The notes under the pieces are model-generated. The model was not told where the DNA came from. It ran no database searches and was given only the letters and a program-made list of their open reading frames with translations. Positions 27,417 through 35,845 of a stretch of DNA of 64,000 nucleotides are shown here, piece after piece. Source of the stretch: Prescottella equi (lineage in GTDB: Bacteria; Actinomycetota; Actinomycetes; Mycobacteriales; Mycobacteriaceae); assembly GCF_002094305.1 (NCBI RefSeq), contig NZ_LWTX01000001.1, forward strand, positions 186,001 through 250,000. The letters run 5' to 3'. The position numbers were made by a program, and so were the translations under genes. Each line of letters opens with the position of its first letter. The first letter of the stretch is position 1.

Positions 27417-28136
27417 TTACCCGCCGACTCGGGTGGTGATCTTCTCGGCGCCGACGCGACGTTCGACCGCGTCGGCGTCGGGATTGGCCACCTGTACCAG
27501 CGACGCGCCCACCGCGAGCACCGAGACCAGCCCGGCGATGAGCTCGTCGGGCGTCGACCAGGACCGGGTGGAGAGCACCCGGTCGCTTCCGGTGACACCG
27601 TCGGCGGCGGCCCCGGAGCGGGCGGCGGACAGGACGTCGTCGACGCCGCGGCCGTCGAGGGCCGCAGGGCCGGAACCGCTCGGCCGGAACTGGTCACCGT
27701 GCACCCGGACGGCCGTCGCGTAGTCGGTGACGCCGACAGGCAGGTCGGGAACGGGGCGCCCGAACGCGTCGAGCGAGAGGACCGCGACCTCGGGGACGTC
27801 GGCCACATCGTCCAGTCGGTCGACCGTCACGAGGGCGGCGTCCGCGTCGGGATCCGCCTCGAGTGTGACCTCCAGGCCCGCCCACCAGGCGCCGAGCAGC
27901 ACGGCGGCGGTCTGCCAGTGCGCGGGCAGCAGCACCGACACCCGGGCGCCGGGCACGAGCGCGAACTCGTCCGACAGGAAGTTGGCGGTCTTCGCGGCCC
28001 AGTTGGCGAGCGTGACCGCCGACAGTTCGATGCGCTCGCCGGTGGCGTCGTCGTAGTAGGTGATCCGGGGGCCCGCCGGGTCGGCGGCGAGAATCGGATC
28101 GAGCAGTGCGGTGGTCAGGTCGGTCACGGCGCCCAT
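27417..28136 (-). CDS. TIGR03089 family protein (ANL-like N-terminal fragment)
   Basis: A 239-residue protein, Rv3268-like. It looks like the N-terminal part of an AMP-binding enzyme: RITYYDDATGERIELSAVTL, then NWAAKTANFLSDEFALVPGA. It lacks the catalytic P-loop and the C-terminal lid of true acyl-CoA synthetases. The family is restricted to actinobacteria and has no known function. It sits beside the LCP gene, as in mycobacteria, so a link to envelope synthesis is possible. Confidence 0.85.
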   Translation of the reverse strand: MGAVTDLTTALLDPILAADPAGPRITYYDDATGERIELSAVTLANWAAKTANFLSDEFALVPGARVSVLLPAHWQTAAVLLGAWWAGLEVTLEADPDADAALVTVDRLDDVADVPEVAVLSLDAFGRPVPDLPVGVTDYATAVRVHGDQFRPSGSGPAALDGRGVDDVLSAARSGAAADGVTGSDRVLSTRSWSTPDELIAGLVSVLAVGASLVQVANPDADAVERRVGAEKITTRVGG

Positions 28137-28139
28137 TCT

Positions 28140-28185
28140 GTCAGTTCACGCGGCGGGGTCGGTTCCCTGTCCGGTCAGTTCACGC
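28140..28185. repeat. 12-base direct repeat at the 3' end of the LCP gene
   Basis: GTCAGTTCACGC occurs at 28140-28151 and 28174-28185. The second copy covers the stop codon of the LCP gene. No function is apparent. Confidence 0.5.
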
Positions 28186-29710
28186 AGTGCGGGCCCTTGT
28201 TGCCGGCGTCGATCGCGGGCCCGGGTTCGACGGGGGTGGGGGAGGTACCCGCGTCGGCGACGCCGCCGGACCCGGTCGACGAACCCGCGGGGCTCTTGTA
28301 GTCGCCGGCGAGCACGACGCGAACCTCGCCGGACGCGAGCGACGAGTCCGCCTCGATCGGCAGTCCACCGAGCGTGACGGAAACCGCCTGGCCGGCTTGG
28401 CTGTCGGACTTGTTCGCGAACACCGTGCTGCGGCTCACGGACTTGCCGGTGTTGTTGCCGACGTCGCCCAGTCCGAACCCCTCGTCCTCGAGCGTCGCGG
28501 CGACGGTGGACGCGAGACCGCTGATGCTGCTGTCGTTCGCGACGTCGACCGTCACCGAGGACACCTCGATGTCCGGCATGGTCGTCGGCGTCGTGGAGGT
28601 GGTGGTGTCGTCCTCGGCGGGCTCCTCACCGGCGAGGGAGGCCACGTACTTGCGAACCGCCTTGGGGTCGACCTGCACGATCGACTCGCCGTAGTCGGTC
28701 ATCCCGTTGATGTCGACCACCGGGATGGTCTCGAACCGCACCTTGCCGCCCGCCAGGTCCTGGAGTTGGGTGGCGAATTCGATGATGTCCCAGTCGGAGT
28801 CGAGTACCACCGAGCGCTTCACCGCCGCGCTCAACTGGTTGAGCTTGCCCGGGCTGGTGAGTGTCTTCGCGCTGAGTACCTCGCGCACCAGCGAGGCCAT
28901 GAACACCTGCTGGCGGACGATGCGGTCGAGGTCGCCGCGGGGCAGGTTGTGGCGCTGACGGACGAAGCTCAACGCGTTCGGCCCCGACAGCGTCTGCTCG
29001 CCGGCGGGGAACTTCGCGCCCGAGAGGGGTTCGTCCACAGCCGCGTTGAGGCACACGTCGACACCGCCGACGGCATCGGTCAGCAGGACGAAGCCCAGCA
29101 GCCCGATCTCGGCGTAGTGGTCGACCGTCACCCCTGTGAGGTTCGCCACCGACTTGATGAGAGCCTCGCGGCCGGCCTGGCTCGATTCGTTCTCGGCGGT
29201 CTTCTCGGACTCGCCGTCCTCGATCAGCTTCTGGCGCTCGGCTTCCTTCGTGGCGCCGTAGGCGGCGTTGATCTTCGATTTCCCGAGGCCGGGCACGTCG
29301 ACGTACGCATCGCGCGGAATCGAGATCGCGGTCGCGGAACTGCCGTCGTTGGGTACCCGGACGAGAATGATCGTGTCGGTGTTGGACGCGACCTCCTCGC
29401 CCGCACGCAGCGAGTCGAGTTCCGCCTGGCTCAACGGATTGCCGTGCGCGTCGGTGCGACTGTCGGTGCCCACCAGCAGGATGTCGACGGCGCCGTCCTT
29501 GGCGCCACCGAGGCCGAGGCCGCCGATCGTGGCGAGATTCGAGCGCAGCGAATCGACACTGCGCCAGGCGAATCCGGTTATGACGAGGACCAGCACCGCG
29601 ACGACCGCGACTGCGATCTGAATGCGCGAGAGCGGGTTCTGCGCTCGCGGCACCCTCCGTGCGGTGGGCTCGTGTGGCACGCGTCGGCCTCCATGACGGT
29701 CGGTACTCAT
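28175..29710 (-). CDS. LytR-CpsA-Psr (LCP) family glycopolymer ligase
   Basis: A 511-residue protein. A basic cytoplasmic N-terminus and one membrane helix (about 30-48) anchor it. The external LCP domain includes DILLVGTDSRTD and SIPRDAYVDVPG, with the arginines and aspartate that bind polyprenyl pyrophosphate, and a C-terminal LytR_C domain follows (about 390-490). The M. tuberculosis orthologue (Rv3267, Lcp1) joins arabinogalactan to peptidoglycan. The neighbouring rmlD and wbbL make the rhamnose linker that this enzyme attaches, so the context agrees. The ATG at 29710 is the likely start. Confidence 0.9.
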   Translation of the reverse strand: MSTDRHGGRRVPHEPTARRVPRAQNPLSRIQIAVAVVAVLVLVITGFAWRSVDSLRSNLATIGGLGLGGAKDGAVDILLVGTDSRTDAHGNPLSQAELDSLRAGEEVASNTDTIILVRVPNDGSSATAISIPRDAYVDVPGLGKSKINAAYGATKEAERQKLIEDGESEKTAENESSQAGREALIKSVANLTGVTVDHYAEIGLLGFVLLTDAVGGVDVCLNAAVDEPLSGAKFPAGEQTLSGPNALSFVRQRHNLPRGDLDRIVRQQVFMASLVREVLSAKTLTSPGKLNQLSAAVKRSVVLDSDWDIIEFATQLQDLAGGKVRFETIPVVDINGMTDYGESIVQVDPKAVRKYVASLAGEEPAEDDTTTSTTPTTMPDIEVSSVTVDVANDSSISGLASTVAATLEDEGFGLGDVGNNTGKSVSRSTVFANKSDSQAGQAVSVTLGGLPIEADSSLASGEVRVVLAGDYKSPAGSSTGSGGVADAGTSPTPVEPGPAIDAGNKGPHCVN

Positions 29711-29783
29711 ACTGGCGACAAGGCTACTGGTGATTCCGCTTCGACAGGGCATGGCGGCGCTCGGCGTGCCAGACTCGCTCCCT

Positions 29784-30644
29784 GTGCGAAGGATTCTGGT
29801 GACGGGTGCGCGGGGGCAACTCGGCGGCCGATTGGTGCAGTGCGCCGAGGCCGCTGGCCTGCCGGTGGAGGGTGTCGGTTCGGCTGAGCTGGACATCACC
29901 GACGCGGGTGCCGTCGACTCGTGGGTGGCGCCCGGCGCCGTCGTCGTGAACTGCGCGGCGTACACCGCCGTGGACGCCGCCGAGACGGACGAGGCGGCAG
30001 CGACCGCGGTCAACGAGACCGGCGCCCGGAATCTCGCGTCGGCCTGCTCGAAGGCGGGCGCCGACCTGATCCACGTCTCCACCGACTACGTGTTCTCCGG
30101 GGACCGCGCAGGCGCCGACGCCGCACCGTACGAGCCCGGGGATCCGACCGGCCCCCGGACCGCGTACGGGCGGACCAAGCTGGCCGGCGAACTGGCGATC
30201 CGTGCGGTGCTCCCCGACGCACACATCGTCCGGACGGCGTGGGTGTACACGGGAAGCGGTACCGACTTCGTCGCGACGATGCTGCGGCTCGAGAAGGAGA
30301 AGGACACGGTTTCCGTGGTCGACGACCAGGTGGGTTCGCCGACGTACGCGGTGGATCTGGCCGCGGGCCTGCTCGAACTGGCGCGTGTCGGTGGCCGGCC
30401 CGGGGCGACGCTGCACGCCACCAACGCCGGTAGCGCCACGTGGTTCGACCTGGCGCGCGCGGTGTTCGCCGGGGTGGGCGCGGACCCCGAACGGGTCCGG
30501 CCGTGCACCAGTGCCGAGTTCGTGCGTCCGGCACCGCGACCGGCCTACTCCGTGTTGTCTCCCCGCGCGTGGGAAGCGGCCGGGCTGACGCCGCTGCGCC
30601 CGTGGCGCGACGCCCTCGCCGACGCGCTGGCGCAGCGTCGATGA
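29784..30644 (+). CDS. rmlD: dTDP-4-dehydrorhamnose reductase
   Basis: A 286-residue reductase. The Rossmann loop VTGARGQLGG starts it, and YGRTKLAGE holds the Tyr-x3-Lys pair. STDYVFSGD and the final RPWRDALADAL are typical of RmlD. It makes dTDP-L-rhamnose, the donor for the arabinogalactan linker. The GTG at 29784 begins at the conserved domain edge; an ATG at 29730 or 29751 in the same frame cannot be excluded. It is divergent from the LCP gene with only 73 bases between starts, so the promoters may overlap. Confidence 0.93.
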   Translation: MRRILVTGARGQLGGRLVQCAEAAGLPVEGVGSAELDITDAGAVDSWVAPGAVVVNCAAYTAVDAAETDEAAATAVNETGARNLASACSKAGADLIHVSTDYVFSGDRAGADAAPYEPGDPTGPRTAYGRTKLAGELAIRAVLPDAHIVRTAWVYTGSGTDFVATMLRLEKEKDTVSVVDDQVGSPTYAVDLAAGLLELARVGGRPGATLHATNAGSATWFDLARAVFAGVGADPERVRPCTSAEFVRPAPRPAYSVLSPRAWEAAGLTPLRPWRDALADALAQRR

Positions 30645-30678
30645 GGACGATACGGGCGCGCGGGCTAGGGTTGTCCGC

Positions 30679-31581
30679 GTGAGTTCGAAGCTGGCCGTGG
30701 TGACGGTGACCTACTCGCCGGGCGAGCACCTGGAACATTTTCTGAGCACGCTGGCCGACGCGACGGTCGAGAACCCGCAGGTCATCCTCGCCGACAACGG
30801 TTCGACGGACGGCGCCCCCGAGGCCGCCGCAGCAGCTCACGATCATGTCCGGCTGCTGCGTACCGGCGGCAATATCGGCTACGGCGGCGCGATCAACCGC
30901 GCCGTCGCCGAGATCGACCCCGACATCGAGTTCGTCGTGGTCGTCAACCCCGACGTGCGGTGGTCTCCCGGATCGATCGACGAGTTGCTCGCGGCCGCCG
31001 ACCGGTGGCCGCGCGCCGGCGCACTGGGCCCGATGGTGCGCGAGCCCGACGGCAGCGTGTACCCGTCCGCCCGGCAGGTTCCGGACCTGATCTCCGGCGC
31101 CGGGCACGCGGTGCTCGGCACGGTGTGGCCGTCGAATCCGTGGACGCAGCGGTACCGGCAGGAAAACGAGACGATCACCGAGCGGCCCGCGGGCTGGTTG
31201 TCCGGCTCGTGCCTGCTGATGCGCCGGTCCGCGTTCGATTCGGTGAACGGATTCGACTCCCGCTACTTCATGTACATGGAGGACGTCGACCTCGGGGACC
31301 GGCTGGGACGGGCCGGCTGGCTCAACGTGTTCGTCCCGTCGGCCGAGGTCACCCACGCCAAGGGGCACGCGGCCGGCAAGCATCCCGAACTGATGCTGCC
31401 CGCACATCACGAGAGCGCCTACCGCTTCCAGGCGGACCGGCATCCGCTGTGGTGGCAGGCGCCGCTGCGGTGGGCCCTGCGCGGGGGATTGGCACTGCGT
31501 TCGAAGCTGGCGGTTGCGGCAGCCGTCCGCCAGCGCACGGGACGCGAGGACGAAGAGATCGAGACAGAGGGGAAAGCATGA
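30679..31581 (+). CDS. wbbL: rhamnosyltransferase WbbL (GT2 family)
   Basis: A 300-residue glycosyltransferase. VVTVTYSPGEHLEHFLSTL opens the GT-A fold, VVVNPDVRW carries the DxD-like motif, and YMEDVDLGDRL holds the catalytic aspartate. It adds rhamnose to GlcNAc-PP-decaprenol to make the linker between peptidoglycan and arabinogalactan. TAGGGT seven bases before the GTG suggests leaderless initiation. Its stop overlaps the manC start (ATGA). Same order as mycobacteria. Confidence 0.92.
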   Translation: MSSKLAVVTVTYSPGEHLEHFLSTLADATVENPQVILADNGSTDGAPEAAAAAHDHVRLLRTGGNIGYGGAINRAVAEIDPDIEFVVVVNPDVRWSPGSIDELLAAADRWPRAGALGPMVREPDGSVYPSARQVPDLISGAGHAVLGTVWPSNPWTQRYRQENETITERPAGWLSGSCLLMRRSAFDSVNGFDSRYFMYMEDVDLGDRLGRAGWLNVFVPSAEVTHAKGHAAGKHPELMLPAHHESAYRFQADRHPLWWQAPLRWALRGGLALRSKLAVAAAVRQRTGREDEEIETEGKA

Positions 31582-32657
31582 CACTCGCTGCGGAGACCGA
31601 TGCCGTGATTCTGGTGGGAGGCCAGGGGACCAGGCTGCGTCCCCTGACGTTGTCGGCGCCCAAGCCGATGCTCCCCACGGCGGGAGTTCCGTTCCTGACG
31701 CACCTGTTGGCGCGGATCAAGCAGGCCGGGATCAAGCACGTCGTCCTGGGCACGTCGTTCAAGGCGAAGGTGTTCGAGGAGCACTTCGGTGACGGCAGCG
31801 ACCTCGGGCTCGAGATCGAGTACGTGACCGAGGTGGAGCCGATGGGCACCGGCGGCGGCATCCGCAACGTGCTGCCGAGCCTGCGCGCCGACAACATCAT
31901 GGTCTTCAACGGCGACGTCCTCGGCGGCACCGACCTGGCCGCGGTCCTCGACACGCACCACCGCACCAACGCCGACGTCACGCTGCACCTCGTGCGGGTC
32001 GGCGATCCGCGCGCGTTCGGTTGCGTCCCCACCGACGAGGAAGGCCGGGTCAAGGCGTTCCTCGAGAAGACGCAGGATCCGCCGACCGACCAGATCAACG
32101 CCGGTTGCTACGTCTTCCGCCGCGAGATCATCGAGAAGATTCCGTCGGATCGCCCGGTGTCGGTCGAGCGCGAGGTGTTCCCGGCCCTGCTGGCCGACGG
32201 TGCCCGCGTGTTCGGCCACGTCGACATGTCGTACTGGCGGGACATGGGTACCCCGGACGACTTCGTGCGCGGTTCGGCCGACCTGGTGCGCGGCATCGCG
32301 CCGTCGCCGGCCCTCGAGGGTCCGCGCGGCGAGTCGCTCGTGCATCCGGGCGCCGGGGTGGCGCCGGGTGCGCTGTTGATCGGCGGCACCGTCGTGGGCC
32401 GCGGTGCCGAGGTCGGCGCCGGAGCCCGACTGGACGGCGCGGTGTTGTTCGACGGCGCCCAGGTCGAGGCCGGTGCGGTGGTCGAGCGGTCGATCATCGG
32501 TTTCGGTGCCCGTATCGGTCCGCGCGCCCTGATCCGGGACGCGGTGATCGGCGACGGCGCCGACGTCGGTGCCCGCTGCGAGCTGATCGGCGGCGCCCGC
32601 GTGTGGCCCGGCGTGAAGTTGCCCGACGGCGGGGTGCGGTTCAGCACCGACGTGTGA
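31578..32657 (+). CDS. manC: mannose-1-phosphate guanylyltransferase
   Basis: A 359-residue nucleotidyltransferase. VGGQGTRLRPLTLSAPKPML (near residues 13-32) is the nucleotide-binding signature. FNGDVLGG carries the metal aspartate, and the C-terminal 100 residues form a left-handed beta helix of hexapeptide repeats. It makes GDP-mannose for mannosides and lipoarabinomannan. Equivalent to Rv3264c, there called manB. It is coupled to wbbL. The conserved mycobacterial order breaks after this gene. Confidence 0.9.
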   Translation: MTLAAETDAVILVGGQGTRLRPLTLSAPKPMLPTAGVPFLTHLLARIKQAGIKHVVLGTSFKAKVFEEHFGDGSDLGLEIEYVTEVEPMGTGGGIRNVLPSLRADNIMVFNGDVLGGTDLAAVLDTHHRTNADVTLHLVRVGDPRAFGCVPTDEEGRVKAFLEKTQDPPTDQINAGCYVFRREIIEKIPSDRPVSVEREVFPALLADGARVFGHVDMSYWRDMGTPDDFVRGSADLVRGIAPSPALEGPRGESLVHPGAGVAPGALLIGGTVVGRGAEVGAGARLDGAVLFDGAQVEAGAVVERSIIGFGARIGPRALIRDAVIGDGADVGARCELIGGARVWPGVKLPDGGVRFSTDV

Positions 32658-32706
32658 TTGCGCACGCCGCCAACTTCTTTAGCGCTGCTACTGAAATACT
32701 GGGGTC

Positions 32707-33483
32707 ATGTTGTCGCAGGAACCGGTCTTCCACAGGTACGTCGCCCTCGGTGACTCGTTCACCGAGGGGGTGGGCGACCCCGACCCGACCCGGCCCAACG
32801 GGCTGCGGGGCTGGGCGGACCGGGTGGCCGAGGAACTTGCCACGCGCAGCGCCGACTTCGGATACGCGAATCTCGCGGTCCGGGGTCGGCTGCTCGGCCC
32901 CATCGTCGACGAACAGATCGACGCGGCCGTCGCGCTGGAGCCCGACCTCGTGACCATCTACGCCGGTGGCAACGACTTCATGCGGCCCAAGATCGACATC
33001 GACGCGCTCGTCGCCCGCTACGACGAGGCCATCGGCAAGCTCGCCGCGACCGGCGCCGAGGTGCTCGTGTGGACCGCCTACGACGCGGGCTGGGCGGCAG
33101 TGTTCGGCAAGCTGCGCGGCCGGTCCGCGATCTACAACGAACTGGTCCGGGAGGTGGCGGACCGGCACGGCGCCCGGATCGTCGACTTCTGGCGCTTCGA
33201 CGAGTACCGCGACCTGCGGATGTGGGACTGGGACCGCCTGCACATGTCCACCCCGGGACATCAGAACATGGCGATCCGGGTGCTCCAGACCCTCGGCGTC
33301 GAGCACCACATCGTGATGGACCCGCTCGGTCCGGAGCTGCCCACCGACAGGGCGTCCCAGCGCGAGGCCGACCGCCGGTGGAGGCGCGAGTTCCTCGTCC
33401 CGTGGGTCGGGCGCCGACTGCGCGGGACGTCGTCGGGCGACGGCATCACCGCCAAGCGGCCCACGCTCGCACCGATCCGGTAG
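32707..33483 (+). CDS. SGNH/GDSL-family hydrolase
   Basis: A 258-residue hydrolase. The nucleophile is Ser17 in YVALGDSFTEG, block III is AGGNDF, and the catalytic Asp and His lie in DRLHMSTPGHQNMA. There is no signal peptide. The family hydrolyses esters of lipids or carbohydrates; the substrate cannot be told. It begins the stretch not shared with the mycobacterial order and ends at a strong hairpin. Confidence 0.85.
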   Translation: MLSQEPVFHRYVALGDSFTEGVGDPDPTRPNGLRGWADRVAEELATRSADFGYANLAVRGRLLGPIVDEQIDAAVALEPDLVTIYAGGNDFMRPKIDIDALVARYDEAIGKLAATGAEVLVWTAYDAGWAAVFGKLRGRSAIYNELVREVADRHGARIVDFWRFDEYRDLRMWDWDRLHMSTPGHQNMAIRVLQTLGVEHHIVMDPLGPELPTDRASQREADRRWRREFLVPWVGRRLRGTSSGDGITAKRPTLAPIR

Positions 33484-33497
33484 GGGGCGTCGTCCGA

Positions 33498-33538
33498 CGA
33501 GAGAGGGCCGACCGGGAATCCCGGCCGGCCCTCTCTCG
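33498..33538. terminator. bidirectional terminator between SGNH hydrolase and the AAHS transporter
   Basis: Arms at 33498-33517 and 33519-33538 are complementary over 20 bases with one G-U pair. The two genes converge here, so it probably serves both. Confidence 0.75.
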
Positions 33539-33549
33539 TGTGCGGTCCG

Positions 33550-34833
33550 TCAGTCGGTGCCGAGATTGCGGGTCGAGGCGATCGCCACGAGGCCGATCAG
33601 ACCGACCAGGGCGAAGGCGTAGAAGCCCCACGGCACCGCGTAGCCGGCGCCGAGCAGCGCGCCACCGAGGATCGGTCCGCAGATCGCGCCGACCCGGCCG
33701 ACGCCCGCCGACCAGCCGAGGGCTGTCGCACGAACGTTCGCGGGATGGTTGGCGCTGGTGAACGCGTACACGAGCACCTGCGCGCTGAAGACGAAGCAGC
33801 CGGCCAGGAAGACCATGACGTAGATGCCGCCGCCGACGTCGATGCTGAGCAGCGCGAGGAAGACGGCTGCGCCGGTGAACCATGCGATTGCCGCGGTCCG
33901 CGGCCCCACCTTGTCGGCGACGCGGCCCGCGACCAGCAGGCCGACGACGGCGCCGGCGTTGAGGATCAGCAGGAAGGTCAGGGCCGCACCGAGTTCGTAG
34001 CCGGCCTCGCGCATGATCGTCGGCAGCCAGGTGTTGAGGCCGTAGACCAGCAGCAGGCCCATGAACGACGTCACCCAGATGGCGATGCTGTTGCGCAGGA
34101 ACTTTCGTGAGAAGAGCGTCTTGACGGGGTCGGTGGCCGTGGCCACGGGGGCGTCGGCGGCCGTGGCTGCCTCGAGCGTGAGTCCGTACTGTGCCGCGAT
34201 GGTCGCGGCTTCCTCGCGGCGGCCCTTGGACAGCAGGTAGGATGGCGATTCCGGCAGGTACTTGATCATCAACGGGATCAGTACGACGGCCGGTGCGGCG
34301 CCGACGACGAACATCGAGTGCCAGCCGAACGGGTCGATGAGCACGAGTGCCAGGGCCGCCGTGGCGACGGCGCCGACGTGGTAGCCGGTCATCAGCATCG
34401 TCGATGCCGATCCGCCACCCTGCTTCTTGGAGAATTCGTTCACCAGGGCCAGCGCGGTGGGCAGGGCGCCGCCCAGTCCGACTCCCGCGAGGAAGCGGAG
34501 CAGTCCGAAGACGAACGGATTCGGCGCGACCGCGCACAGCAGCGTGAGAACCGAGAACGCCGCGACGGCGTAGATCAGTGCTCGCCGCCGTCCGATCACG
34601 TCGGTGAGGGTGCCGATGACGAGGGCGCCGATCGTCATACCGACGAGGCCGAACGTGGAGATCGTCGTGATCGCGCTGGTGCTCAGGTTCCAGTCGCCGT
34701 ACTCGCGCAGTGAGGGGATCACCGCACCCAGGACCACGAGATCGAAGCCGTCGAGGAGGACGGCGATCCAACACAGTGGGGCGACCCACATCGCGGCGCG
34801 GCCGCGTGTCTCGAGTCGTTCGATGGTGCTCAT
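33550..34833 (-). CDS. aromatic acid:H+ symporter (PcaK/BenK type, MFS)
   Basis: A 427-residue transporter with 12 membrane helices. DGFDLVVLGAVIPSL in helix 1 and VIGRRRALI in the loop between helices 2 and 3 are signatures of the AAHS family, which imports 4-hydroxybenzoate, protocatechuate or benzoate with protons. The ATG at 34833 follows TGGAGAT. It is divergent from an IclR regulator and close to pobA, so 4-hydroxybenzoate is the most likely cargo. Alternatives are other benzoates. Confidence 0.85.
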   Translation of the reverse strand: MSTIERLETRGRAAMWVAPLCWIAVLLDGFDLVVLGAVIPSLREYGDWNLSTSAITTISTFGLVGMTIGALVIGTLTDVIGRRRALIYAVAAFSVLTLLCAVAPNPFVFGLLRFLAGVGLGGALPTALALVNEFSKKQGGGSASTMLMTGYHVGAVATAALALVLIDPFGWHSMFVVGAAPAVVLIPLMIKYLPESPSYLLSKGRREEAATIAAQYGLTLEAATAADAPVATATDPVKTLFSRKFLRNSIAIWVTSFMGLLLVYGLNTWLPTIMREAGYELGAALTFLLILNAGAVVGLLVAGRVADKVGPRTAAIAWFTGAAVFLALLSIDVGGGIYVMVFLAGCFVFSAQVLVYAFTSANHPANVRATALGWSAGVGRVGAICGPILGGALLGAGYAVPWGFYAFALVGLIGLVAIASTRNLGTD

Positions 34834-34854
34834 TCGATCTCCAGAAGCCAAGGT

Positions 34855-34869
34855 GTTCGCAATACGAAC
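34855..34869. promoter_or_regulatory. palindrome GTTCGCAATACGAAC, probable IclR-type operator
   Basis: Five-base arms, perfect, with a five-base spacer. It lies between the transporter and its divergent IclR regulator. The layout resembles known PcaU/PobR operators (GTTCG and a complementary half near 10 bases apart). Half of the same sequence recurs between pcaH and pcaI. Confidence 0.55.
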
Positions 34870-34981
34870 CACCGTTCAATTTAAGAACTCGGTCATTGTT
34901 GGGTGGGTCACAGGAGAATGTCAAGCCGCAAACCGAGGGGTTGGCGGTCTGCTGCGCGTGTGGTCCGGCCACACTGGGCAG

Positions 34982-35728
34982 GTGAGCGACGAAGGTGGAA
35001 TCGACCGCAGCATGATCGGTCGGGCGTTCCGGGTGCTCAACTCGTTCTCCTCGGAGCGACTGCGGATGACGCAGTCCGAACTTGCTCGGCGGACCGGGCT
35101 GCCGCTACCGACCGTCCATCGACTGTGCGCCCGACTGGTCGAGACGGGTGCGCTCGAACGTGACGGCGAGGGTCGCTACGAGATCGGCGTCCGGCTCTGG
35201 GAACTGGGAGCTCTCGCGCCCCGCGCACACGGTCTCAGGCAGGTGGCCATGCCCTACCTGGAAGACCTGTACGAGGCGACACGGGAGAACGTGCAGTTGA
35301 TCGTCCGCGACGGACTCGAGGCGCTGTACGTGGAGCGGCTTTCGGCGCGCGGCGCGGTTGCGGTGGTGGGGCGGGCCGGAGGGCGATTGCCGCTGCACGC
35401 GTCGAGTGGGGGTCTCGTTCTCCTCGCGCACGGTGGCCCGAATCTGCTCGGCGCGGTGCTGGCCGGGGGACTCGAGCGGTTCACCCCCCACACGATCACG
35501 AGCGAGCACCGGCTGCGTCAGACGCTGGACGAGATCCGGCGGACCGGGTTCATCGTCTGCCGGGAGCATCTCAACATCGGCACGCTCGCGGTGGCTGCGC
35601 CCGTTCTACGTCCCGGGGGCGAGGTGATCGCGTCGGTCTCCGTGGTGGTTCGTGCGGACGAGGATCCGGCACCCCTGATTCCCGCCCTGCGGGCCGCTGC
35701 GCGGGGTATCTCCCGTGGCGTCGCGTGA
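34982..35728 (+). CDS. IclR-family regulator, probable PobR-type
   Basis: A 248-residue protein. The N-terminal winged helix is MTQSELARRTGLPLPTVHRL (about 28-47), and the remainder is an IclR effector domain. It lies between the AAHS transporter and pobA, so it most likely responds to 4-hydroxybenzoate. The GTG at 34982 lacks a ribosome site, and no other start looks better. Not named pobR because the ligand is inferred. Confidence 0.8.
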   Translation: MSDEGGIDRSMIGRAFRVLNSFSSERLRMTQSELARRTGLPLPTVHRLCARLVETGALERDGEGRYEIGVRLWELGALAPRAHGLRQVAMPYLEDLYEATRENVQLIVRDGLEALYVERLSARGAVAVVGRAGGRLPLHASSGGLVLLAHGGPNLLGAVLAGGLERFTPHTITSEHRLRQTLDEIRRTGFIVCREHLNIGTLAVAAPVLRPGGEVIASVSVVVRADEDPAPLIPALRAAARGISRGVA

Positions 35729-35759
35729 CACACGTCTCACCTGACAGGGACGAAATACT

Positions 35760-35776
35760 CTTTCACTCAGTGAAAG
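35760..35776. promoter_or_regulatory. 17-base palindrome upstream of pobA
   Basis: CTTTCACT, one central base, then AGTGAAAG: a perfect palindrome 69 bases before the pobA start. It is a likely operator for the adjacent regulator. Confidence 0.55.
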
Positions 35777-35845
35777 TGGTCCTGCCGCGCACGGGTCGTT
35801 CGCCGGGACAGTGTTGGCGATCACGATCTACCGAGGGAGTTACCC

